Assembly: GCF_050871315.1 (NCBI RefSeq)
Contig: NZ_JBJLRE010000023.1
Length of the DNA: 64,000 nucleotides
DNA from: Kineococcus gynurae
GTDB taxonomy: Bacteria > Actinomycetota > Actinomycetes > Actinomycetales > Kineococcaceae
Strand: one strand, 5' to 3'
The notes under the pieces were generated by a model that worked only from the letters and a program-made list of their open reading frames with translations, made no database searches and had not been told where the DNA came from. Both the position numbers and the translations under genes were made by a program. This document shows positions 52,402-61,114 of the stretch, piece after piece (the first letter of the stretch is position 1; each line of letters begins with the position of its first letter).

Positions 52402-53225
52402 GCGTGCTCGAGAAGGACGCCCGGCCCCGCTACGTCCCCACCCAACGGCGCACGACCTTCGCGGGTCTGCTGCGCTCGGAGTGGATCAAGTTCACCAGCG
52501 TCCGGTCGTTGACCCTCACCACCGCCGTCGCGGCGGTGCTGGTCGTCGGGCTCGGGGTGCTGCTGTCCTGGGGGGTGGGCTCGCAGCTCGGCTCCATCCC
52601 CGAGGGCGCGCCCGCCCCCGACACGCTGTCCATCTCCATGGCCGGCGCGCAGATGGCGACCCTGGTCCTCGCCGCGGTCGGCGTGATCGTCGTGGCGGGG
52701 GAGTACTCGACCGGCATGGTGCGCACGTCGTTCGCGATCGCCCCCGCCCGGCTGCCCGTCGTCGCGGCCAAGGCGATCGTGCTCGCCCTCGTCGTCACCG
52801 TCGTGGGTGCGGTCTCGGTCCTGCTCGCGTTCCTGGGCGGGCAGGCGATCCTCGACTCCTACGGTGCCGGGCACTCCCTGACCGACGACGGCGTGGTGGC
52901 CGCCCTCGCCGGGACGGTCGGCTCGCTGGTCGGCTGCGCGCTGGCCGGGATGGGGCTCGGGCTGATCCTGCGCAACACCGCCGGGGCGATCTGCACGGTC
53001 CTCGCGGCGATCTTCGTCGTCCCCCTCGTCCTGATGCTCGTGCCCGAGAGCTGGGGCGGGGACACCATCCGGGAGTACTGGTTCTCCAACGCCATGACCA
53101 ACGCGCAGTCGCTGGTCGAGCAGTCCGGGTACCTGCCCGCCGGCGAGGGCGTGCTGGTCTTCGCGGTCTGGGTGCTGGCCCTCCTGGGGATCGGGTCGGT
53201 CCTGGTCAAGCGCCGGGACGTGTGA
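52398..53225 (+). CDS. ABC-2 type exporter, permease
   Basis: A 275-residue membrane protein with about six helices. It begins with a cytoplasmic TFAGLLRSEWIKFTSVRS, the usual start of ABC-2 permeases, and contains MVRTSFAIAPARLPVVAAKA near 112. It forms the membrane part of the exporter with the upstream ATPase. ATG 52398 overlaps the ATPase stop. The next 170 bases hold the candidate SARP operator. Confidence 0.86.
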   Translation: MSVLEKDARPRYVPTQRRTTFAGLLRSEWIKFTSVRSLTLTTAVAAVLVVGLGVLLSWGVGSQLGSIPEGAPAPDTLSISMAGAQMATLVLAAVGVIVVAGEYSTGMVRTSFAIAPARLPVVAAKAIVLALVVTVVGAVSVLLAFLGGQAILDSYGAGHSLTDDGVVAALAGTVGSLVGCALAGMGLGLILRNTAGAICTVLAAIFVVPLVLMLVPESWGGDTIREYWFSNAMTNAQSLVEQSGYLPAGEGVLVFAVWVLALLGIGSVLVKRRDV

Positions 53226-53277
53226 CGGCACGGGTGACGCGACGGCGGACGCGCCGGGTGGGGCGCTGACCTGCCCG

Positions 53278-53331
53278 GCAAGTCCGCACCACGTCGACCG
53301 CAAGCGCCGCGCAAGCCGCGGCGGGCACCGT
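53278..53331 (+). promoter_or_regulatory. Candidate SARP operator/promoter, first flavoprotein gene
   Basis: Heptamers GCAAGTC (53278-53284), CCACGTC (53289-53295), GCAAGCG (53300-53306) and GCAAGCC (53311-53317) start exactly 11 bp apart. The last ends 8 bp before CACCGT (53326-53331), a possible -10. Direct heptamers at 11-bp period, 8 bp from the -10, are the known operator form for SARP activators. The SARP gene is the second gene downstream. Confidence 0.65.
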
Positions 53332-53395
53332 CGGTGACGTCTCGAGGCGCTCTCCCGAGCGCCATGACCGAGCCCGACCCGACGGAGGAACTCCC

Positions 53396-54850
53396 GTGAA
53401 CCACCTCTCCCGCGCCCAGGTCCTGCGACTGGCGCTCGCCGGCCTCGGGGCCGGCGTGCTGCCGGCGGGCGCGTCGCCCGCCCTGGCCGCATCCCGGACG
53501 GCCGCGGCCGACCCGACCACTCCGACCGCGGCCCTCGGTGCGCTGCGCGCCTCCTGCCCGGGCCGGGTGCTCCTGCCGGGCACCCCCGCCTACACGGCGG
53601 AGGTCGCCGGGTTCCAGACGGCGGTCACCGCTGCCCCGGCCCTCGTCGTCCGGGCCGTCCGCCCCGCCGACGTCGCGGCGGCCGTCGTCTTCGCGCGGGC
53701 GACGGGCCGTCGGGTGAGCGTGCAGGCCACCGGGCACGGTCTGGACTCCGACCTGCGCGGGACGGTGCTCGTCTCCACCCGGGCCCTGACCGGGGTGAGG
53801 GTCGACGCCGTCGCCCGCACCGCGACGGTGGGCGCCGGGGTGCGGTGGCGGGAGGTGATGGATGCGGCCGCCGCGTACGGGCTGGCCCCCCTGGTCGGCT
53901 CCTCCTCCGCGGTCGGCGCAGTCGGTTACAGCCTCGGGGGTGGCACGGGGCTGCTCTCCCGGCAGTACGGCTGGGCCGCCGACCAGGTCCGGCGCCTGCA
54001 GGTCGTCACCGGCGAGGGGCGGCTCCGGACCGCCGACGCCTGCAACGAGCGGGCCCTCTTCCAGGCGCTCCGCGGCGGGAAGTTCGGTCTGGGGGTCGTG
54101 ACGTCGGCGACGGTCGGGCTGGTGCCGGTGACCCGCCTGCGGGGCGGGACGCTGTTCTACCCCGGCGAGAGCGCCGGCGCGGTGCTGCGGGCCTGGCGGA
54201 CGTGGGCCCCGACCCTGCCCCGCGAGGCCGCCACCTCGGTGGCCCTGCAGAACCTCCCGCCGTTGCCCCAGCTGCCGGAGCCGTTGCGCGGCAAGTCGGT
54301 CGTGGCCCTGCGCTGGTCGCACACCGGTGACCCCGCCGCCGCCGACGCGCTCCTCGCCCCCGCCCGCGGCTGGGCGCCGCTGCTGCTCGACACCGTCGGT
54401 GAGCTGCCCTGGACCGCCATGGACGCCGTCCACGGCGATCCGACCGACCCGACCCCCTCGACGCACCGCGGGACCGGGCTGCGCGAGCTGACGACCGAGG
54501 CGGTCGACGCCCTCGTGGCGGCCGCCGGGCCCGGCAGCGGGTCCCCGCTGGCCTCGGTCGAGCTGCGTCTCATGGGCGGGGCGCTCGCCGGGCCCCCGCG
54601 GGTGCCGGACATGGTGCTCGGGCGGGGGGCGGCGTTCTCCCTCTTCGCGCTCGGCGTGCTGGCGGGTCCGGCGGCCGGTCAGGTCCCCGCCGCGCTGGAC
54701 CGGGTCATGGGCGCGGCGAGCCCGTGGTCCTGCCCGGGCCCGCTCAACCTGGCCGACCCCGGTCGTCACGACGACCTGCGCAGTCCGGCCCAGCGTCGCG
54801 ACCTCGACCGCGTGCGGCGCTCCGTGGACCCGGACGGGATCTTCCGCTGA
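53396..54850 (+). CDS. Secreted FAD-binding oxidoreductase (PCMH/BBE-like)
   Basis: A 484-residue flavoprotein. An N-terminal signal peptide (VLRLALAGLGAGVLPAGASPALAA) suggests export. The PCMH FAD domain has LVVRAVRPADVAAAVVFARA near 83 and VSVQATGHGLDSDLRGTVLV near 110; the histidine of TGHG corresponds to the usual covalent flavin attachment site. VGYSLGGGTGLLSRQYGWAADQV near 178 binds FAD. The second, cysteine attachment site of BBE enzymes is not conserved. The C-terminus ends in a VDPDGIFR pattern typical of the family. GTG 53396 has GGAGGAA upstream. It is related to the second flavoprotein gene. Substrate unknown. Confidence 0.83.
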   Translation: MNHLSRAQVLRLALAGLGAGVLPAGASPALAASRTAAADPTTPTAALGALRASCPGRVLLPGTPAYTAEVAGFQTAVTAAPALVVRAVRPADVAAAVVFARATGRRVSVQATGHGLDSDLRGTVLVSTRALTGVRVDAVARTATVGAGVRWREVMDAAAAYGLAPLVGSSSAVGAVGYSLGGGTGLLSRQYGWAADQVRRLQVVTGEGRLRTADACNERALFQALRGGKFGLGVVTSATVGLVPVTRLRGGTLFYPGESAGAVLRAWRTWAPTLPREAATSVALQNLPPLPQLPEPLRGKSVVALRWSHTGDPAAADALLAPARGWAPLLLDTVGELPWTAMDAVHGDPTDPTPSTHRGTGLRELTTEAVDALVAAAGPGSGSPLASVELRLMGGALAGPPRVPDMVLGRGAAFSLFALGVLAGPAAGQVPAALDRVMGAASPWSCPGPLNLADPGRHDDLRSPAQRRDLDRVRRSVDPDGIFR

Positions 54851-54890
54851 TCGACCGACCGCGGCCGGATCGAGCCCTAGGGTTCCTGGG

Positions 54891-57800
54891 GTGTCGACGT
54901 CCCTCGTCCCCCGGGCCCGGTGCGGTGTCCTGGGCCCGGTGGAGGTGGGGGGCGGGCGGGTGGACCTCGGCCCGCCCAAGCAGCGGGCGGTCCTGGGGGC
55001 CCTCCTGCTGGAACCGGGTGAGGTGGTCTCCACCGACCGGTTGCTCACCGCCGTCTGGGGCGAGACCCCGCCGGCGCGGGCCCTGGCCGGCCTCCAGGCC
55101 TACGTCTCCAACCTGCGTCGGGTGCTGCGGGGGACCGCGCTCGTGGAGCGCCGTGCCCCCGGGTACCGGCTGCGGGTCGAGGACGGCGACGTGGACGTGG
55201 ACCTGTTCCGCTCCGCGCTGGACCGGGCCCGGGCGGCGGCCCGCGGACGCGGCTGGCACGGGGCGCTGGCCGCGGCGACGGCGGCGGAGCAGCTGTGGCG
55301 CGGTCCGCTGCTGGCCGACCAGCCGGACCTGGCCCGGCAGGACTGGGTGGTCCCGCGGGCCGTCCGGCTGACCGAGGAACGCTCGGAGGCCGCCGAGCTG
55401 CGGGTCCGGGCGCTGCTCGGGCTCGGGCGCACCACCGAGGCGCTCACCGCGGCCCGGCAGCTGGTCCTGGACCGACCGCTCTCCGACGGTGCGACCTGGC
55501 TGCTCGTGCTGGCCCTGCACCGCTCGGGCCGGACCGCGGAGGCCCTGGAGGCCCACCGGGAGCACGCCCGGGCCCTGGGCGAGGAGCTCGGCATCGACCC
55601 CGGCCCCGAGCTGCGCCAGCTCCAGGTCCAGCTGCTCACCCAGGATCCCGAGCTGGACTCCTGGCCCGGACCGGCGAGCGACGGCCCGCTCGCCCGGTCC
55701 GGCCCCGGTGCGGGCGACGTCGTGCTCGGCGACGGTGAGGCGGCCGACGACGGGGCCGACGACGGGGCCGACGACGACCCGGTCGCGGACGACGCGGACA
55801 CGGCCAACGCCCCCGCGTCCCCCGAGGTCGCTCGTGCAGCGGTGACCGGGGCGGTCGACACCGTGGCACCCGGTCATGCCGACGCGGCCCTGGTCGGGCG
55901 GGCGGGGGAGACCGAGGTGCTGGCCGGTCTCGTCGCCGACGTGCGGCAGGGGCGCGCCCGCTGGCTGGTGCTCACCGGACCGCCGGGCATCGGCAAGACG
56001 CGGCTCGCGGAGGAGGCGGGCGCCCGTCTGCTCGCCGCGGGGGGCCGCGAGATCTGGGCGCGCTGCCCGGAGGAGGAGTCGGTCCCCTCCTGGTGGCCGT
56101 GGCGGCAGGTGCTGCGCAGCCTCGGCAGCGACCCCGACACGGTGCTCGTGCCCCCGCCGGAGGCCGGGGCCGACGCCGCCCGGTTCACCGTCTACGAGCG
56201 CGTGCTCCAGGAGCTGCGGCGGGCGGCCGAGGACGGGCCCGTCGCGGTCGTCGTCGACGACGTCCAGTGGGCCGACCCGGTCTCGCTGCGCTGCCTGGCC
56301 CACCTGGCCCGGGAGCTGCGCCACGCCGCCGTCCTGCTCGTCCTGACCCTGCGCGACGGGACCAGCTCCCCCGACCTGGACGTCCTGCTGAGCACGCTGT
56401 CGCGGGCCCGGGGCGTGCAGTCCGTGCCGGTCCCGCCCCTGGACGTCGACGCCGTCGGCGAGCTGCTCACCGGGATCGCGGGGGAGCCCGTCGCGCGCGA
56501 GCACGTGCTGGACCTGGCCGCGCGGACCGGGGGCAACCCGCTCTTCGTCTGCGAGTACGCCCGGTTGCCGCGGGCCGAGCGGGCGGGGGTGGTGCCGGCC
56601 GCGGTCCGCACCGTGCTGGGTCGCCGCCTCGCGGCGCTGTCCGCGGAGGCGCTGGTCGTGCTGCGCGTGGGAGCGGTCGCCGGGGACCTGGACCCCGAGG
56701 TGCTGGCCCGGGCGCTGGGCACCGACGTCGACGCCGTCCTCGACGCCCTCGACGCCGCCGCCGACGAGCACCTGCTCAGCGCCGAGCGCGACGGCGCCAG
56801 CTTCGCCTTCGCCCACCCCCTGCTGCGCGAGCAGGTGCTGGCCGAGCTGTCGGCCCCGCGTCGCCGGCGGTTGCACGGACTGCTCGCGGAGGCGCTGGGC
56901 GGGGTGGCGGGCCCCGGTCCGGGCGGGGCCCTGCAGCGCTGGGCCGAGCACCTGGTGGCCGCCCAACCCCTCGTGGACGCCCGCCTGGTGGTGGACGCCT
57001 GCCGGCGGGCCGCGGCGGACGCCGACGAGCGCTGGGACGCCGAGACGGCCGCCCGCCGGCTCGAGCAGGCGCTCACCGCCCTCGACCGCCTGCCCGGTTC
57101 CCCCGAGCGCGAGGACGAACGTGACGACCTGCTGACCAGACGGGTCTTCGCGCTGGCCCGGGCCGGGCGGGGGCAGACCGTCTACGAGGTGGTCGGCGCG
57201 GCGCTCGAGCGTGCCGCCCGTGAGGGGCGGGCGCGGACCATCGGGCGGCTCGCCGCCGGGCTGCTGCGCAGCAGCGGGGCCTGGCCGTGGTCGGTCTACG
57301 GGCGTGACCCCGGGGTGCTGCTGGCCCGGTTGGAGGCGGTGCAACCCGTGGTGGACCCCGACCCCGTGGCGGCGGCGCGGGTCCTCGCCGCGCGGGCCGT
57401 CGGGGACTGCTACAACCCCGATCCGGCCGTCCCCGACGGGCTCAGCCGCCGCGCCGTGCAGATCGCGGAGGCCACCGGTGACGACGCGGCCCTGGCCGAC
57501 GCGCTCACCGGTCGTGTCCTCACGTTCGTCGGGTGCGCCGCGAGCAGCGCGGAACGGGTGCGGCTGCTCGAGCGGTTGGTGTCCCTGGACCATGCCTGGT
57601 CGCCGTACGACCAGGTGCTGCGGCACAACGCGCTGACGATGGAGCTGCTGAACCTCGGTGACGCCGTCGGGGCCGCGGCCCACCTGCGCGACGGGGTCCG
57701 CGCGGGCGACCGGCTGCGGCTGCCCGCCACGCGCGTGCAGCTGCGCTGGATGGCCGCGACGCTGGCGCACTGGCGCGGCGAGCTCGACGAGGCGTCCGCC

Positions 57801-58433
57801 CTGGCCCGGCGGGCCAGCGAGCTGCACCGTGCCGTCGAGCTGTACGACGGGGGCACGACGGCCTACATCGGCGCCGCGATCCACCGGGACGTCGGGGACC
57901 TGGCGGCCCGGTCGGACCTGCCGGCCGGGCTGGGGGACGGGGCCGTGTGGCGGCTCGTCGCCGCCCAGGAGCGGGGCGAGCTCGACGCCGTGCGGGCCGG
58001 GCTCGCCGAGCTCGTCGACGTCGTGACCCCCTTCTGGTGGACGACGCTGGCGCACCAGGTCCTGCTGGCCCACGCGGCGGCCGAGGTGGGCGACCGGTCC
58101 GCGGCGAGCACCCTGCTGGCCCGGCTCGCACCGTTCACCGGGATGCTGGCGGCGATCGGGCAGGTGGGGGTCGTCGGACCCGTGGACCTCGCCCTGGGCG
58201 AGCTGCACCTGACCCTCGGTGACGAGGAGCGGGGCCGGGCCCTGGTCCGGGACGCGCTCGACCTGTGCCGACGGGAGGGCGGCCGGATCTCCGCCCTCCG
58301 CTGCCGGCTGGTGCTGGCCCGGCTGGAGCCGGCCGACCGGCGGGAGGCCCAGCTGTCGGGGATCGTCCGGGAGGCCGAGCAGCTCGGGGCCGGGGACGTG
58401 GCCCGCCGCGCGCGGTCCCTGCTGGAGGGTTGA
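54891..58433 (+). CDS. SARP-type regulator with BTAD, AAA and TPR-like regions
   Basis: A 1180-residue AfsR-like regulator. An OmpR-type winged helix (about 10-95, with KQRAVLGALLLEPGEVVSTD and GLQAYVSNLRRVL) is followed by the BTAD domain (about 100-245). An Asp-rich linker (about 280-320) leads to an ATPase domain with Walker A LTGPPGIGKTRLAEEAG near 362 and Walker B VAVVVDDVQWAD near 451. A long alpha-helical TPR-like region makes up the C-terminal half. SARPs activate adjacent metabolite genes by binding direct heptamer repeats. Candidate sites occur upstream of both flavoprotein genes flanking this one. GTG 54891, 40 bases after the first flavoprotein gene. Confidence 0.88.
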   Translation: MSTSLVPRARCGVLGPVEVGGGRVDLGPPKQRAVLGALLLEPGEVVSTDRLLTAVWGETPPARALAGLQAYVSNLRRVLRGTALVERRAPGYRLRVEDGDVDVDLFRSALDRARAAARGRGWHGALAAATAAEQLWRGPLLADQPDLARQDWVVPRAVRLTEERSEAAELRVRALLGLGRTTEALTAARQLVLDRPLSDGATWLLVLALHRSGRTAEALEAHREHARALGEELGIDPGPELRQLQVQLLTQDPELDSWPGPASDGPLARSGPGAGDVVLGDGEAADDGADDGADDDPVADDADTANAPASPEVARAAVTGAVDTVAPGHADAALVGRAGETEVLAGLVADVRQGRARWLVLTGPPGIGKTRLAEEAGARLLAAGGREIWARCPEEESVPSWWPWRQVLRSLGSDPDTVLVPPPEAGADAARFTVYERVLQELRRAAEDGPVAVVVDDVQWADPVSLRCLAHLARELRHAAVLLVLTLRDGTSSPDLDVLLSTLSRARGVQSVPVPPLDVDAVGELLTGIAGEPVAREHVLDLAARTGGNPLFVCEYARLPRAERAGVVPAAVRTVLGRRLAALSAEALVVLRVGAVAGDLDPEVLARALGTDVDAVLDALDAAADEHLLSAERDGASFAFAHPLLREQVLAELSAPRRRRLHGLLAEALGGVAGPGPGGALQRWAEHLVAAQPLVDARLVVDACRRAAADADERWDAETAARRLEQALTALDRLPGSPEREDERDDLLTRRVFALARAGRGQTVYEVVGAALERAAREGRARTIGRLAAGLLRSSGAWPWSVYGRDPGVLLARLEAVQPVVDPDPVAAARVLAARAVGDCYNPDPAVPDGLSRRAVQIAEATGDDAALADALTGRVLTFVGCAASSAERVRLLERLVSLDHAWSPYDQVLRHNALTMELLNLGDAVGAAAHLRDGVRAGDRLRLPATRVQLRWMAATLAHWRGELDEASALARRASELHRAVELYDGGTTAYIGAAIHRDVGDLAARSDLPAGLGDGAVWRLVAAQERGELDAVRAGLAELVDVVTPFWWTTLAHQVLLAHAAAEVGDRSAASTLLARLAPFTGMLAAIGQVGVVGPVDLALGELHLTLGDEERGRALVRDALDLCRREGGRISALRCRLVLARLEPADRREAQLSGIVREAEQLGAGDVARRARSLLEG

Positions 58434-58465
58434 GGGGGTCGCGCGCCGGTGTCGCGCGCCGTCCG

Positions 58466-58519
58466 CCAAGCGGGGTCCAAGCGCAGCGCTGAGGAGCCGC
58501 AAGCGGTTCCGCGCAGGCT
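58466..58519 (+). promoter_or_regulatory. Candidate SARP operator/promoter, second flavoprotein gene
   Basis: CCAAGCG (58466-58472), CCAAGCG (58477-58483), a weak GCTGAGG (58488-58494) and GCAAGCG (58499-58505) begin exactly 11 bp apart. The last ends 8 bp before CAGGCT (58514-58519), a possible -10. Same core and same geometry as at 53278-53331. Confidence 0.65.
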
Positions 58520-58565
58520 GGCACCGCTTCCCGGGACGAGCCCGGGACCCCCGAGAGGACCTGCC

Positions 58566-59978
58566 ATGACCATCGTCGACGGCCGCGCCGCGGCCCGCCT
58601 GCCCTTCCTGTCCCGGGTCCGGCGCCCGGTCTCGCCGGCGGGCCTGCGCCGTCGGGTGCGCGGGACGGTCGCCCTGCCCGGTGAACCCGGTTACGCGGCC
58701 GCCGCACCGTGGAACCGGGCGGCCGACGTGCGCCCGGCCGCCGTCGTCGCCGTGACCGGTCCCGACGACGTCGTGGAGGTGGTCCGGTTCGCGAGGCGGC
58801 AGGGCTGGACCGTCGCGGTGCAGCGCACCGGTCACGCCGGTGTCCCGGTCGGGGAACGCACGGTGCTCGTGCTCACCGAGGGCCTGGGCACGGTGACCGT
58901 CGACCCGGCACTGGGGTCCGCCCGGGTCGGTGCGGGCGTGGTGTGGGACGAGGTCCTCGCCGCCTCGTCGCCGCACGGCCTCGCCCCGCTGTGCGGCTCG
59001 GCGCCGGGGGTGGGGGTCGCCGGCATGCTCACCGGCGGGGGCCTGGGACCGGTCGCCCGGACCTACGGGGTGTCCTCGGACCGGGTCACCGCGATCGAGG
59101 TCGTCACCGGCCGCGGGGAGCTGCGGCGCGCCACCGCCACCGAGAACGCCGACCTGTTCTGGGGTCTGCGCGGCGGCAAGGCGACGCTGGGCGTGGTGAC
59201 GGCGGTGGAGTTCGACCTGGTGGCGCAACCCGAGCTGTTCGGCGGGTGCGTCTGGTTCGACGGGGCGGACGCGCCGGTCGTGCTCGAGGCCTGGCGGCGG
59301 ATGGCCGAGGACCTGCCCGAGGCGGGGACGACGTCGGTGGCGCTCGTGCGGCTCCCCCCGATGCCCGGCGTGCCCGAGCCGTTGGCCGGTCGGACGACCG
59401 TGGCCGTCCGGTACGCCTGGACGGGTGACGACGCGTCCGGGGCGGCCCACCTGGCCCCGGTCCTGGCCGCGGCGACCCCCGTCCTCGGTGGCGTCGCCCG
59501 GATGCCCTACACGGCCATCGGCGCCATCCACGCCGACCCGGTCGACCCGATGCCGAGCCTGGAGCACCACACCCTGCTGCACGGCCTCCCCGCCGATGCC
59601 GTCACGGCCCTGCTCGACGTGGCCGGACCCGGCTCCGACTGCCTGCAGACCGTCGTGGAGCTGCGTCGACTGGGTGGGGCCGTCGCCCGGACGCCGCAGG
59701 TGCCCAGCGCGTACTGCCACCGGGACGCGGCGTACAGCCTGCTCGCCGTCGGGGTCCCCGTGGGCCCGGCCACGGCGGCCGTCCCGGCCGACGGGGCCCG
59801 GGTCGTCGCCGCGCTCGGCCCCTGGTCGACCGGCGGCATGCTGCCGAACTTCGGGGCGGCCACCGACCCGCAGCGCCTCGAGCGGACCTACGACCCCGAG
59901 ACCCGTCGCCGCCTGGCCGCGCTGGCCCAGCAGCACGACCCGAGCGGGGTCTTCCGCACCGGGTTGGCCGTGCGCTGA
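58566..59978 (+). CDS. FAD-binding oxidoreductase (PCMH/BBE-like)
   Basis: A 470-residue flavoprotein related to the one at 53.4 kb but without a signal peptide. The FAD domain has VVAVTGPDDVVEVVRFARRQ near 62 and WTVAVQRTGHAGVPVGERT near 84 (candidate flavin-linking histidine). VGVAGMLTGGGLGPVARTYG near 150 follows, where the BBE cysteine position is an alanine. The C-terminus has YDPETRRRLAALAQQHDPSGVF. ATG 58566 is 14 bases after a GAGAGG site. The MpaB-like gene begins 55 bases downstream, so they may be co-transcribed. Substrate unknown. Confidence 0.85.
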   Translation: MTIVDGRAAARLPFLSRVRRPVSPAGLRRRVRGTVALPGEPGYAAAAPWNRAADVRPAAVVAVTGPDDVVEVVRFARRQGWTVAVQRTGHAGVPVGERTVLVLTEGLGTVTVDPALGSARVGAGVVWDEVLAASSPHGLAPLCGSAPGVGVAGMLTGGGLGPVARTYGVSSDRVTAIEVVTGRGELRRATATENADLFWGLRGGKATLGVVTAVEFDLVAQPELFGGCVWFDGADAPVVLEAWRRMAEDLPEAGTTSVALVRLPPMPGVPEPLAGRTTVAVRYAWTGDDASGAAHLAPVLAAATPVLGGVARMPYTAIGAIHADPVDPMPSLEHHTLLHGLPADAVTALLDVAGPGSDCLQTVVELRRLGGAVARTPQVPSAYCHRDAAYSLLAVGVPVGPATAAVPADGARVVAALGPWSTGGMLPNFGAATDPQRLERTYDPETRRRLAALAQQHDPSGVFRTGLAVR

Positions 59979-60033
59979 GCCGGTCGGTCCCGGCCGGCTT
60001 GTCCACCGGCAACCGGGGTGCGAGCGTTCCGGC

Positions 60034-60981
60034 GTGGCTGCGCCCGGGCGACCCCGCCTCCCCCTGACCGCCGGGTTCCCGCCCCCGCCGCCCGTCGGGC
60101 GCCCGGGCGATCCGGGGGTGACGCCCGTCGAGGGGCCCTACTGGGCGGTGACGGCCGAACGGGCGGTCCTGCTCGGCGGCACGGCGGCGATCCTGCTGCA
60201 GGTGGCCCACCCGCTGGTGGCGGCCGGGGTGGCGGGGCACTCCTCCTACGCGCTCGACCCGGCCCGGCGCCTGCTGGGGACCATGGACGCGGTGCTGACC
60301 ATCGCCTTCGGGGACACCGACCAGGCGCACGCGGTCGCCCGTCGCGTCGGGGCCCAGCACGCGCGGGTCCGCGGGACGAGCGCGGAGGGGGTGCCCTACC
60401 GGGCCCAGGACCCCGAGCTGGCCCGCTGGGTCCACGCGACGTTGGTGGTCACCGGCCTGGAGGTCGCCCGGCGCTGGATCGGGCTGCGTCTCGACGACGC
60501 GGCCCGGGAGCGGTACTGGCGCGAGACCGCGCCCTTCGGGCGGTTGTTCGGGGTGCGGGCCCGCGACCTCGACACCGACTTCGCGACCTTCCACGACTGG
60601 TTCCTGCGCACCCGGGACGGTCTCGTGGTCGGTCCCACGGCCCGGGGGATCGCCGCCGACCTGCTGGCGGTGCGTACCCGCCCGCCGGTCCCGGCCGGGC
60701 CCGTGCAGCGGATGCTCGTGGCCGACCTGCTCCCGCCCCGGCTGGCCGCGGAGTTCGGCTGCGCGCCGACCCCGGCCCGGCGCCGCGCGGCCGGGGTGAC
60801 GAGCGCCCTGACCCGGGCCGGGTTGCCCCTGCTGCCGGAGTCCCTGCGCTGCTTCCCGCACCGGGCGCGGGCGCGGTCGCGGATCGCGGCGGGGGAGGGC
60901 TCGGGTCCCCCCGACGGCACTACGCCCACGGCGAACGGAGTGGCGGAACACCGCAGGTCAGGCGCAGGTTGGACCTCGTGA
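60034..60981 (+). CDS. Oxygenase MpaB family (DUF2236) protein
   Basis: A 315-residue all-helical protein of the DUF2236/MpaB-Lcp superfamily. Relatives include fungal MpaB, which cleaves a farnesyl chain in mycophenolic acid synthesis, and haem-containing latex-clearing protein Lcp. Family motifs are VLLGGTAAILLQVAHPLVAAGVAGHS near 45, GVPYRAQDPELARWVHATLV near 119 with conserved histidine, and FATFHDWFLRTRDG near 183. Possible haem-ligand histidines are present. The GTG at 60034 starts a short Pro-rich N-terminus. It follows the second flavoprotein gene and may belong to the same pathway. Confidence 0.82.
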   Translation: MAAPGRPRLPLTAGFPPPPPVGRPGDPGVTPVEGPYWAVTAERAVLLGGTAAILLQVAHPLVAAGVAGHSSYALDPARRLLGTMDAVLTIAFGDTDQAHAVARRVGAQHARVRGTSAEGVPYRAQDPELARWVHATLVVTGLEVARRWIGLRLDDAARERYWRETAPFGRLFGVRARDLDTDFATFHDWFLRTRDGLVVGPTARGIAADLLAVRTRPPVPAGPVQRMLVADLLPPRLAAEFGCAPTPARRRAAGVTSALTRAGLPLLPESLRCFPHRARARSRIAAGEGSGPPDGTTPTANGVAEHRRSGAGWTS

Positions 60982-61114
60982 CGGGTGCCCCGGGCGGGCT
61001 CCCCCCGGCGCGGCGACGGTCGTGGGGAAGCACGTCCGTCGCACCCGGGACTAGCATCGGGATGGTCCGCTGGGGGAGCGCCCCCTGGACCCGACCACCC
61101 GCGAGGAGCGCCGC

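Noticed and set aside
54744..59936. A very long reverse-strand open frame (about 1730 codons) across the SARP and flavoprotein genes
   Set aside because: Long antisense frames are expected in high-GC coding DNA; the translation is low-complexity, and the forward genes have clear domains and third-position GC.
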